NCBI GenBank assembly: GCA_002733385.1
Contig: NVVO01000005.1
Location: 75,091-81,541, forward strand
Source of the DNA: Robiginitomaculum sp.
GTDB lineage: Bacteria > Pseudomonadota > Alphaproteobacteria > Caulobacterales > Maricaulaceae
DNA length: 6,451 nucleotides
Direction: 5' to 3'
The notes below the pieces were generated by a model. That model saw only the letters and a program-made list of their open reading frames with translations, did not search any database and was not told where the DNA came from. Below, piece by piece: positions 1 through 6,158 of this stretch; position 1 is the stretch's first letter; every line of letters starts with the position of its first letter. A program made the position numbers and the translations under genes.

Positions 1-670
1 CAAAAAAGGTGTTTTGCGAACTCAATCCCCCGTTGACCCCGATATAGACGGATGTGCTGTCATCAAACCCGTAAGACAATGCCCCGGATAGCGTCCCGTA
101 TTGGTAATCACCTGCACCGTCCGTTGCAACAAGCCCGGCATTTGCGCCCAAATCAAAGCTGGTTTTTTCGCCGACCGGGAATGAATGCTCAACACCACCT
201 ATCAATGTGAAAGTTTTCAAGGTGAAATCATAATAGGCCGTGACATTCGGGGCGAGAGAGGTGTCAAAGCCAAGCCCGCCGTAAATTTCCAGTGTGCTGG
301 CATCATTTGCGCCAATATCAAGCACCCCGCCAGATTGCGGGTAGTGATACAAGGTGGCCCCGACATCAGCGGAGATTTTTTCACTTATGTCGAAACCATA
401 GCCCGCGTAAAAATCGATTTCGTCGGCGAAGGCAATGCTTTCTTCGCCGTTGGCAATCGAAGCCCAGACCCCGGCGCTGAAATCTCCAAATGCGATTTCA
501 GCGCCCGGTTGAAATGCTTCTCCGGCTAGCGTGGTGCCGCGAAATACATATTCCGTGACATAATCCACGCTGACACTGACGCTGATGTCGCTGTTATCTT
601 GGGCCATGGCATTGGCTGAAAATGCGAGAGCCATAAAGGGAAGTGCAAATTTAAATGCTAGGTTATTCAT
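1..670 (-). CDS. TorF-like putative porin (Gcw_chp family), C-terminus cut by window edge
   Basis: Reading the minus strand from the ATG at 668-670 gives 223 codons with no stop before the left edge, so only the N-terminal part is visible. Residues 1-23 form a signal peptide: a short start with one Lys, a hydrophobic core, and an AMA|QD cleavage site. The mature protein begins with DYVTEYVFRGTTL (residues 36-48), the recognisable opening of the TorF/Gcw_chp family of small outer-membrane beta-barrel proteins. It then alternates short amphipathic beta strands with Gly/Asp/Asn-rich turns, including DEIDFYAGY at 83-91. Members are predicted porins; substrates are poorly known. It lies 36 bases downstream of the amtB stop on the same strand with no visible terminator between, so it is probably the third gene of the glnK-amtB operon. 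Its ribosome binding site is weak (GGAT about 7 bases before the ATG). Family call is from sequence character; a role in ammonium or nitrogen-compound uptake is inferred from position only. Confidence 0.82.
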   Translation of the reverse strand, partial: MNNLAFKFALPFMALAFSANAMAQDNSDISVSVSVDYVTEYVFRGTTLAGEAFQPGAEIAFGDFSAGVWASIANGEESIAFADEIDFYAGYGFDISEKISADVGATLYHYPQSGGVLDIGANDASTLEIYGGLGFDTSLAPNVTAYYDFTLKTFTLIGGVEHSFPVGEKTSFDLGANAGLVATDGAGDYQYGTLSGALSYGFDDSTSVYIGVNGGLSSQNTFF

Positions 671-706
671 AATATTATCCAATTTAATTAAAGTGAGTAA
701 AGGGGG

Positions 707-2026
707 TTAAGATACAAATTCAGGATAGGCCGCGACACCAAGTTCGCCTTGGTCAAGGCCCATATGTTCCTCTTCGGCGGACACACGGATTCCGGTGGTG
801 GCTTTCAGAGCTAGCCAGAAAATAGTGCTGACGGTGAATACAAATACCCCAATGGAGACCACGCCGATCAGTTGCGGGTAAAAGCTGACGTTCGGGTTGG
901 TAAAAGCCACCGCCAGCGTGCCGAAAATTCCCGCCACCAAATGCACAGGAATAGCGCCGACCACATCGTCGATTTTAAACTTGTCCAGCAAGGGGACGGT
1001 TAACATGGCCAGTAATGAACCAAGCCCGCCGACCAGCATGGCGACGGGAACGCTTGGGGTTAGCGGCTCGGCGGTAATCGCCACCAGCCCGGCCAGTGCA
1101 CCGTTAAGGGCCATGGTCAGGTCGATTTTTTTATAGCGTAATTGGGTGTAGAGAACCGCCGTAACAACACCGGCACATGCGGCCATATTGGTATTGACAA
1201 AGATGGTCGAGACATCCGTTACATCACTAATCGTCCCCATGGCCAATTGCGAGGCGCCGTTAAAGCCGAACCAGCCGAGCCACAGGATAAACACACCCAG
1301 GGTGGCCATAGGCATGTTGGAGCCGGGGATCGGGTTGATCTGGCCATTTTTGCCGTATTTTCCAGCCCGTGCGCCCAGTATGATCGCGCCAGCAAGCGCC
1401 GCCCAACCGCCCGTAGAATGGACGAGAGTGGAACCAGCAAAATCCGAAAACCCCTTAGCATCAAGCCAGCCTGCGCCCCATTCCCAAGAGCCGACGATTG
1501 GATAGATAAACCCAGTCAACAGCGCCGTGAACAACAAGAACGGCCAAAATTTAATCCGCTCCGCCAGTGTGCCTGAGACAATAGAGGCCGTGGTGGCGCA
1601 AAACACCATTTGGAAAAACCAGTCCGAGTGGTCTGAATATCCGGTGGCTGTATCGGGCGCCCCAAAGCTCATGATTTTGGGCACGCCGATAAAGCCGCCC
1701 TCGGTGATGCCGTACATCAATTGATAACCAACCGCCCAGAACATAATCCCGGCGACTGCGTAAAGCGAAATATTTTTCAGGCACTGCATGGAGACGTTTT
1801 TGGTGCGCACTAGCCCGGCTTCCAGCATGGCGAAACCCGCCGCCATCCACATGACTAAAAACCCGCCGATTAGGAAGAGTAACGTGTTGAAGATATAAGC
1901 GTTTTGGGTGTTGCTGGCTTCCAGCTGGGCCGCAAGCTCCGCCACATCTGTGGTTTGCGCCTGAACGCTCGGTGCGGCGAAGAGTAAAAGTGGTAAAAGT
2001 TTCAGGGATGTTTTAAAATATGACAT
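707..2026 (-). CDS. amtB: Ammonium transporter AmtB (Amt/MEP/Rh family)
   Basis: This 439-residue inner-membrane channel conducts ammonium/ammonia and is normally a trimer gated by GlnK. Residues 1-23 form a signal peptide (hydrophobic core, VQA|QTT cleavage), as in many proteobacterial AmtB precursors. About eleven hydrophobic segments follow. Family landmarks are visible: the F138 region with SGTLAERIKF (151-160), which contains the Phe-gate area; DFAGSTLVHSTGGW (195-208) with the structural Asp195 and first pore His203; the second pore His362 in GAIPVHLVAGIFGT; and the conserved C-terminal tail GLDQGELGVAAYPEF (423-437), which contacts P-II proteins. I chose the ATG at 2024-2026 because a GGAG lies 7 bases upstream and translation from it starts directly with a signal peptide. 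An in-frame TTG at 2074 would overlap the glnK stop and add 16 non-hydrophobic residues. It follows glnK by 44 bases in the same direction. No key residue is missing. Confidence 0.97.
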   Translation of the reverse strand: MSYFKTSLKLLPLLLFAAPSVQAQTTDVAELAAQLEASNTQNAYIFNTLLFLIGGFLVMWMAAGFAMLEAGLVRTKNVSMQCLKNISLYAVAGIMFWAVGYQLMYGITEGGFIGVPKIMSFGAPDTATGYSDHSDWFFQMVFCATTASIVSGTLAERIKFWPFLLFTALLTGFIYPIVGSWEWGAGWLDAKGFSDFAGSTLVHSTGGWAALAGAIILGARAGKYGKNGQINPIPGSNMPMATLGVFILWLGWFGFNGASQLAMGTISDVTDVSTIFVNTNMAACAGVVTAVLYTQLRYKKIDLTMALNGALAGLVAITAEPLTPSVPVAMLVGGLGSLLAMLTVPLLDKFKIDDVVGAIPVHLVAGIFGTLAVAFTNPNVSFYPQLIGVVSIGVFVFTVSTIFWLALKATTGIRVSAEEEHMGLDQGELGVAAYPEFVS

Positions 2027-2033
2027 TGTGTGT

Positions 2034-2037
2034 CTCC
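2034..2037 (-). promoter_or_regulatory. Ribosome binding site that fixes the amtB start
   Basis: On the minus strand GGAG lies 7 bases before the ATG at 2026. This favours that ATG over the upstream in-frame TTG at 2074, which would sit inside the end of glnK. Confidence 0.75.
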
Positions 2038-2070
2038 AGATAAATATGGTGTCGTTGGGTGCTAGGCTGG

Positions 2071-2409
2071 TCAAAGAGCAGACGTGCCGGTTTCGCCGGT
2101 ACGGATACGCACGGCTTGTTCGATATCGTGAACGAAGATTTTGCCGTCGCCGATTTTGTCGGTGTTGGCGACCTTGGCGATGGCCTGCATAACCGGTTCG
2201 ACCTGATCTTCGGCGACGACCAGCTCGATCTTGAGCTTGGGCAGGAAATCGACGACATATTCGGCGCCTCTGTACATTTCCGTATGGCCTTTTTGACGGC
2301 CAAAGCCCTTGGCTTCCAATACGGTCATGCCGGTAATGCCCAAGTCCTGCAGGGCTTCCTTAACTTCGTCCAGTTTGAACGGCTTGATGATGGCTTCAAT
2401 TTTTTTCAT
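2071..2409 (-). CDS. glnK: P-II nitrogen signal protein, GlnK by context
   Basis: This complete 112-residue P-II protein has the exact usual family length. P-II trimers sense 2-oxoglutarate and ATP/ADP, report nitrogen status by uridylylation, and bind AmtB to close it. The sequence opens with MKKIEAIIKPFKLDEV. The T-loop GFGRQKGHTEMYRGAEY carries the uridylylation site Tyr51, Lys58 follows in FLPKLK, the B-loop TDKIGDGKIFV spans 83-93, and the C-terminal nucleotide-binding segment RIRTGETG spans 101-108. Residue 54 is Asp, as typical of GlnB, whereas enterobacterial GlnK has Asn there. By sequence it therefore looks GlnB-like, and the GlnK name rests on its position directly upstream of amtB. 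Only a modest AGAAG sits before the ATG at 2409. It probably leads the glnK-amtB-porin operon, with a promoter in the 164-base divergent region. I could not find a convincing sigma-54 site there, although NtrC/sigma-54 control is common for such operons. A second P-II gene elsewhere in the genome is likely. Confidence 0.95.
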   Translation of the reverse strand: MKKIEAIIKPFKLDEVKEALQDLGITGMTVLEAKGFGRQKGHTEMYRGAEYVVDFLPKLKIELVVAEDQVEPVMQAIAKVANTDKIGDGKIFVHDIEQAVRIRTGETGTSAL

Positions 2410-2573
2410 AGTCTTCTTTCAGTTTTGAGTTGGCTGTTGCTAATGTGGGAGATTGTCATCTGTCGAGATTGCCGGGCTGGTTTGATGATAAATCTGCGTA
2501 AAACCCGTGATTTGCCCAATTATTGTCCGCACAATTTGCTTGATGCACAAAATTTCATCAGCTAATTGAAGGT
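2410..2573. promoter_or_regulatory. Divergent intergenic region between glnK and the GNAT gene
   Basis: This 164-base stretch must hold the glnK promoter (leftward) and probably that of the acetyltransferase (rightward). It contains an imperfect direct repeat, GCACAATTT at 2529-2537 and GCACAAAATTT at 2545-2555, and a short dyad ATTGT-ccgc-ACAAT at 2522-2535. These could be operator sequences. I found no clean -24/-12 (GG-N10-GC) pair for sigma-54 in either direction and no strong -35/-10 pair. It is non-coding as far as I can see; the open frame passing through it is the reverse shadow of glnK. Confidence 0.45.
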
Positions 2574-3188
2574 ATGGAGCCAAAAACCAAATTAGATGTT
2601 TCAAAAGCGCAAGCGGCGCAAATCCGCGCCGCCGTGCAAAATGTCCGCCAGATTAACGACGAAAACGGGTGCAGTAAATTGGTGCAACCGCACCACGCTC
2701 CGGAGATACTTGAACTGCTCAAAGACGAACGGGTTTCGGGTGATGTCTACACCTTGCCCCGACCTTTCAGTCTGCAATCCGTAACCGACTGGATCCTAGA
2801 CCATCAGGCCCAAGCGCGGGCAGGGGACGGGCTTTTGCTCTACGCCCGAGACGAACACGGCAAGATCATGTCCGTCACCGATTTCCAGTTCTGGCCCAAA
2901 TGGTCAGCCTGCGAATTCGGCGGCGTCATAGCCCACACCCACCAAAACCAATCCCTGGGCACGACCGGCGTAAAAGCCATGTGCGACTTTGCGTTCAAAA
3001 CAATAGGCGTCCGCCTCATCGCCCTGACATCATCGACGGAAAACATCCGCTCCCAAAAAATCATAGAGCATCTGGGGTTTACGCAAATGGGGGAGATGGA
3101 TAGCGTAAGGCCGGACGGGAGTGTGAGACGGTCACTTTATTGGGAGATGGAGCGCGGTGGAATACGAAAAAGTAGTACCCAACTATGA
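2574..3188 (+). CDS. GNAT-family N-acetyltransferase, RimJ/RimL-like
   Basis: This 204-residue cytoplasmic protein is predicted to transfer an acetyl group from acetyl-CoA to an amine; the substrate cannot be read from sequence. The N-terminal 35 residues are polar and helical. The acyltransferase fold starts near KLVQPHHAPEILELL (35-49). The acetyl-CoA pyrophosphate loop is QNQSLGTTGVKAM (124-136), with Ser127 where the usual (Q/R)xxGxG/A motif has Gly. The late motif TENIRSQKIIEHLGF (155-169) has the Asn157/Ser160 pair and the LGF that end GNAT domains of the RimJ/RimL type. The ATG at 2574 is the first possible ATG after an in-frame TGA at 2541. The GAAGG ahead of it is only one base away, so initiation may be inefficient. 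It is divergent from glnK and separated from the next gene by 93 bases. GC looks like that of the nitrogen and serine genes (35 of 60 bases in one counted line), so it appears to be resident. The last ten residues (GIRKSSTQL region) look non-conserved. Confidence 0.85.
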   Translation: MEPKTKLDVSKAQAAQIRAAVQNVRQINDENGCSKLVQPHHAPEILELLKDERVSGDVYTLPRPFSLQSVTDWILDHQAQARAGDGLLLYARDEHGKIMSVTDFQFWPKWSACEFGGVIAHTHQNQSLGTTGVKAMCDFAFKTIGVRLIALTSSTENIRSQKIIEHLGFTQMGEMDSVRPDGSVRRSLYWEMERGGIRKSSTQL

Positions 3189-3221
3189 AACTGAAGACTA
3201 AGGGTTGGATTTGGTGTGTGG

Positions 3222-3278
3222 GGCGTAAGTAAATTAGCATATTACTCAAGTTCCATTGAATCCCTATGAGCTTACGCC
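3222..3278. repeat. Perfect 8-bp inverted repeat ahead of the SEFIR gene
   Basis: GGCGTAAG at 3222-3229 is repeated inverted as CTTACGCC at 3271-3278, with 41 bases between. The right arm ends 3 bases before the ATG at 3282, where a ribosome binding site would be expected but is not seen. It could be an operator, a long-loop RNA hairpin that hides the start, or chance. Confidence 0.55.
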
Positions 3279-3281
3279 TAT

Positions 3282-4745
3282 ATGGTTTACATGACCGAAA
3301 AACTTATAAAAAACCCTAAGACATTTATTTCATATAGCTGGTCTAGTCCTGAATATGAAAATCGGATTATCAAACTTGCGGAAGACTTAATGTCGGAAGG
3401 CGTTGAAGTAATATTAGATAAATGGCATTTGCGGGATGGGCATGACGCAAATGCCTTTATGGAAAAAATGGTCAATGATCCCGAAATTACGAAAGTCATT
3501 ATTGCGTGTGATAAGGCGTATCAGTCAAAAGCTGATAAAAGAAAAGGCGGCGTCGGCACAGAAGCGCAAATAATTTCTTCAAAATTATATTCAGAACAAG
3601 AACAAGATAAGTTTGTTGCAGTAATTTTCGAGAGAGACGAGGCTGGAGAGGCGTGCACTCCAACATACTATACCTCAAGAATATATATTGACTTTACCAA
3701 TATCGAAGAAGAATCCTTACAATTTGAGAGGTTGGTACGATGGATTTATGACAAACCAGTTCATGTCCCCCCGCCATTGGGTAAGGTGCCGAAATATATC
3801 ACTGACGGTGACATTGCCGCAAAAATCTCTACTTCGGTAAAGTATAAAAGAGCGATCGAAGCAATAAAAACTAATAAACCATATTTTGTTGCTTCACTAT
3901 CGGAGTATTTTGAAGAGTTAATTGCAGGCTTAGAGCACTTTCGACCGGACACCAACTTCGATCCATTTGATGACGCAGTCATTAAAATGATTGAAAACTT
4001 TATTCCTTACCGGAATGAAATTATTAACCTCTTTGAGGCACTGGCAAAATTTTCGCCTGACATGTCATATTTAGATGAAACTATTAAGTTTTTAGAAAGT
4101 TTTTACAAATTTACTGACCGACCCGAAAACATTTCTAGATTTCGAGATTGGGATTGGGATGTATTTAAATTTTTGCATCATGAAGTTTTTCTCTATATAA
4201 TTGCGGTTCTAATTAAACGAGGAAATTTTATAGAAGCGGAAACTCTAATTAACGGAGGTTATTACATTTCTTTAGCAAATCAACAACCGTCACTTGAAGA
4301 TATTTCTGTTTTTCGACCATATCTTACATCATTGGAATCGAGAAAGAGTCGTCTCAAACTCAGACGAATATCATTACATGCGGACCTACTAAAAGAAAGA
4401 TGTGTAGGTATCAATCTCTCTTTTGCTGACTTAATGCAAGCAGATTTTGTTCTGTACATTGCACGGTACATACATGTGAATGATAGCCGTAGGATACCTT
4501 GGTATCCAATTACACTGCTTTACGCAAGCTACCATCACACTGGATTTGAAATTTTCATACGAGCCGAAACAGATGTTGGGTTCAAAAAATTACAAACCCT
4601 GCTGGGAATTGAGGGCATAGAAAAAATTGATAACCTGATAACAAGAATCAAATCAGGTGAAGTAAAACAACCAAGTTACGACCATGAGACAATAAGTGTT
4701 CCACATTTTTTAAACTACGAAAAGCTTGGAATACGAAATAAATAA
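3282..4745 (+). CDS. SEFIR (TIR-superfamily) domain protein, candidate stand-alone anti-phage effector
   Basis: This 487-residue protein has no signal peptide or clear membrane segment. Residues 12 to about 155 form a SEFIR domain: strand A is KTFISYSWSS (13-22), then helix A with LAEDLMSEGVEVILDKWHL (32-50, the LDKW box), then GHDANAFMEKMV (53-64), VIIACDKAYQSKA (72-84) and GVGTEAQIIS (90-99). Glu94 is where TIR NADases carry their catalytic Glu, by eye alignment. SEFIR domains are known from eukaryotic IL-17 signalling and from bacteria, where TIR-superfamily effectors cleave NAD+ during phage infection. A linker rich in Pro and Lys (161-172) leads to residues 190-487, a mostly helical region I do not recognise, with the aromatic-rich stretch RFRDWDWDVFKFLHHEVF (286-303). 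This would be the sensing or regulatory part in a single-gene system. No partner gene is adjacent. Codon use is AT-rich (two counted 60-base lines gave 17 and 22 G+C) against 31-35 in neighbours, which suggests transfer. The start could also be the ATG at 3291; neither has a good ribosome binding site, and an in-frame TGA at 3267 excludes anything earlier. SEFIR call firm; defence role inferred. Confidence 0.85.
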   Translation: MVYMTEKLIKNPKTFISYSWSSPEYENRIIKLAEDLMSEGVEVILDKWHLRDGHDANAFMEKMVNDPEITKVIIACDKAYQSKADKRKGGVGTEAQIISSKLYSEQEQDKFVAVIFERDEAGEACTPTYYTSRIYIDFTNIEEESLQFERLVRWIYDKPVHVPPPLGKVPKYITDGDIAAKISTSVKYKRAIEAIKTNKPYFVASLSEYFEELIAGLEHFRPDTNFDPFDDAVIKMIENFIPYRNEIINLFEALAKFSPDMSYLDETIKFLESFYKFTDRPENISRFRDWDWDVFKFLHHEVFLYIIAVLIKRGNFIEAETLINGGYYISLANQQPSLEDISVFRPYLTSLESRKSRLKLRRISLHADLLKERCVGINLSFADLMQADFVLYIARYIHVNDSRRIPWYPITLLYASYHHTGFEIFIRAETDVGFKKLQTLLGIEGIEKIDNLITRIKSGEVKQPSYDHETISVPHFLNYEKLGIRNK

Positions 4746-4866
4746 CACTTATTTTGTTGTACTTTATGTCCTCTCCTAAGGTCCGTTTTGAAATTAAAAC
4801 CGACCAAAACAAATCTCACCTTTCCTTGAACACTCCACACTTGACCCCCCAACCCGAATCCCCCAT

Positions 4867-4909
4867 AACGCCTCCGGGTTGCGTCCTCCCACTAGGGCGT
4901 TGTTTTTTT
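4867..4909 (+). terminator. Intrinsic terminator-like hairpin upstream of serC
   Basis: The arms AACGCCT (4867-4873) and GGGCGTT (4895-4901) give seven pairs including one G-T, followed after one G by seven T (4903-4909). The loop is 21 bases and can fold further (CCC-acta-GGG at 4888-4897 competes with it). It ends 33 bases before the serC ATG, so it is either an attenuator for serC-serA or the terminator of the gene upstream; its place just ahead of serC favours the first. Confidence 0.6.
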
Positions 4910-4932
4910 CGGGTTACAAAAATTGCCCGTTT

Positions 4933-4936
4933 GGAG
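4933..4936 (+). promoter_or_regulatory. Ribosome binding site that fixes the serC start
   Basis: GGAG lies 6 bases before the ATG at 4943. This supports that ATG over the TTG at 4754 or ATG at 4766, which are in the same open frame but upstream of the terminator-like hairpin. Confidence 0.8.
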
Positions 4937-4942
4937 ACTTTT

Positions 4943-6121
4943 ATGACTATAGTAATGCCGACCATTAAACCGGTCGATGGACGATTTTCGCCTGGGCCTT
5001 CTCGTAAGCGGCCCGGCTGGACACCGGATTTCCTCAAAGACGCGGCGCTTGGCCGTTCGCACCGTAGCCCTTTGGGTAAGCAGGTTCTCAAGGAAGTGAT
5101 TGATCTGACCCGCGAAGTGCTGGAAGTGCCGGACAGCCACCGTATTGCCATTGTACCTGCATCCGATACCGGTGCAGTTGAAATGGCTATGTGGTCGATG
5201 CTGGGGCCGCGCGGGGTTGATGTGGCGGCTTGGGAGAACTTTGGCTATGCTTGGATTACGGATGCCGAAAGCCAGTTACCGCTCAAGGATTTACGGATTC
5301 TCAAGGCTGATTACGGCGAATTGCCGGATTTAAGCCAATATACCGGTGACCGGGATTTGGTGTTTACATGGAACGGCACGACGGGAGGCGCGCGCGTCCC
5401 AAATGCTGATTTTATCCCGACCGACCGCGAAGGCGTGACCATTTGTGATGCCACATCTGCGGCCTTCGCTCAGGAATTGCCTTGGGACAAGCTGGATGTT
5501 GTCACATATTCTTGGCAGAAAAACATGGGCGGCGAAGCCGGACACGGGATGATTATACTATCGCCCCATGCCGTAGAGCGTCTGGAAAGCTACACACCGC
5601 CTTGGCCATTGCCGAAGATTTTCCGCATGACCAAAAACGGCAAATTGAACGAGAGCTTGTTCGAGGGTTCGACCCTCAACACCCCGTCTCTCATGTGCGC
5701 CGAAGACCATATCGAGACTTTAAAGTGGGTGCGTGACCAAGGTGGTAAAAAGGGTGGTTTACAGTGGATGCATGACCGGGCAGATGCAAATTTCGCCGTT
5801 TTACAAGACTGGATGGACAAGACACCGTGGATTGAAAATCTATGTGCGGTGCCGGAACAACGCTCCAACACCGGGGTGTGCATGAAAATCATTGATCCGC
5901 GTTTCGCGGCTCTGGACGCCAGCGCACAATCGGCCTTTGCGTCAGCCGTCGTTAAGATGATCAGCGACCAAGGTGTGGCCTATGATTTTGGTTCCTACCG
6001 CACCGCGCCTCCCGGCTTTCGGGTTTGGGCGTCCGGCCTCATCGGTAAACAGGATATCCTGGATTTGATCCCGTGGCTTGAATGGGGTTTTGCAGTTCAA
6101 TGCGAAAAAACATTTAAATAA
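4943..6121 (+). CDS. serC: Phosphoserine aminotransferase
   Basis: This 392-residue cytoplasmic PLP enzyme (class V aminotransferase fold) converts 3-phosphohydroxypyruvate plus glutamate to 3-phosphoserine plus 2-oxoglutarate, the second step of serine synthesis. It can also serve the PLP pathway via 4-phosphohydroxythreonine. Visible landmarks: RFSPGPSRKRPGW (14-26) near the substrate site, SDTGAVEMAMW (74-84) and AWENFGYAW (96-104) around the cofactor ring, NGTTGGARVP (144-153), CDATSAAF (168-175) with Asp169 for the pyridine nitrogen, SWQKNMGGEAGHG (190-202) with Lys193 as the Schiff-base lysine, EGSTLNTPS (241-249), the segment that reaches the partner subunit, and PPGFRVWASG (356-365). 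The form resembles the alphaproteobacterial/archaeal-type SerC rather than the E. coli form. The start is set by GGAG 6 bases ahead; the open frame continues 63 codons upstream, but that part lacks family resemblance and overlaps a terminator-like hairpin. serA follows after 37 bases, so the two are almost certainly cotranscribed. Confidence 0.96.
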   Translation: MTIVMPTIKPVDGRFSPGPSRKRPGWTPDFLKDAALGRSHRSPLGKQVLKEVIDLTREVLEVPDSHRIAIVPASDTGAVEMAMWSMLGPRGVDVAAWENFGYAWITDAESQLPLKDLRILKADYGELPDLSQYTGDRDLVFTWNGTTGGARVPNADFIPTDREGVTICDATSAAFAQELPWDKLDVVTYSWQKNMGGEAGHGMIILSPHAVERLESYTPPWPLPKIFRMTKNGKLNESLFEGSTLNTPSLMCAEDHIETLKWVRDQGGKKGGLQWMHDRADANFAVLQDWMDKTPWIENLCAVPEQRSNTGVCMKIIDPRFAALDASAQSAFASAVVKMISDQGVAYDFGSYRTAPPGFRVWASGLIGKQDILDLIPWLEWGFAVQCEKTFK

Positions 6122-6158
6122 TCAAATAATTCCTACAATAAATTAAAGGAGAATGCTC

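Larger units (their letters stand above)
4746..4942 (+). promoter_or_regulatory. serC leader region, probable serine-operon attenuator
   Basis: This 197-base gap between the SEFIR stop and the serC start shows layered RNA pairing possibilities. Hairpin T pairs AACGCCT (4867-4873) with GGGCGTT (4895-4901) and is followed by seven T. AACCCG (4851-4856) can instead pair with CGGGTT at 4875-4880, which interleaves with hairpin T, or with a second CGGGTT at 4910-4915, which would enclose it. A short AT dyad GTTTT-gaaatt-AAAAC sits at 4785-4800. A weak promoter candidate is TTGAAA (4788-4793), 17 bases, AAATCT (4811-4816). A conserved 'serC' RNA motif has been described upstream of serC-serA operons in alphaproteobacteria. 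I cannot confirm from memory that this leader matches its consensus. The frame open through this region and in phase with serC is not thought to be translated. Confidence 0.55.

Noticed and set aside
185..529. Plus-strand open frames opposite the porin gene
   Set aside because: They are shadows of the minus-strand TorF-like gene, which has a signal peptide and family motifs; these frames show none.
2027..2074. In-frame upstream TTG start for amtB at 2074, overlapping the glnK stop
   Set aside because: It adds 16 polar residues before a clear signal peptide, and a well-spaced GGAG supports the ATG at 2026.
2059..2565. Plus-strand 168-residue frame across glnK
   Set aside because: It runs antisense to a complete, fully recognisable P-II gene.
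2410..2573. A sigma-54 -24/-12 promoter for glnK
   Set aside because: Expected biologically, but I found no GG and GC pair with the required 10-base spacing on the minus strand.
4740..4754. Hairpin AAATAA-cac-TTATTT overlapping the SEFIR stop codon as a terminator
   Set aside because: Only A-T pairs, a 3-base loop and no T-run; too weak to support.
3189..4942. Integrase, transposase, attachment-site repeat or tRNA marking the SEFIR insertion
   Set aside because: No recombinase gene, tRNA-like sequence or matching direct repeats seen at the two ends; the transfer idea rests on base composition and function only.
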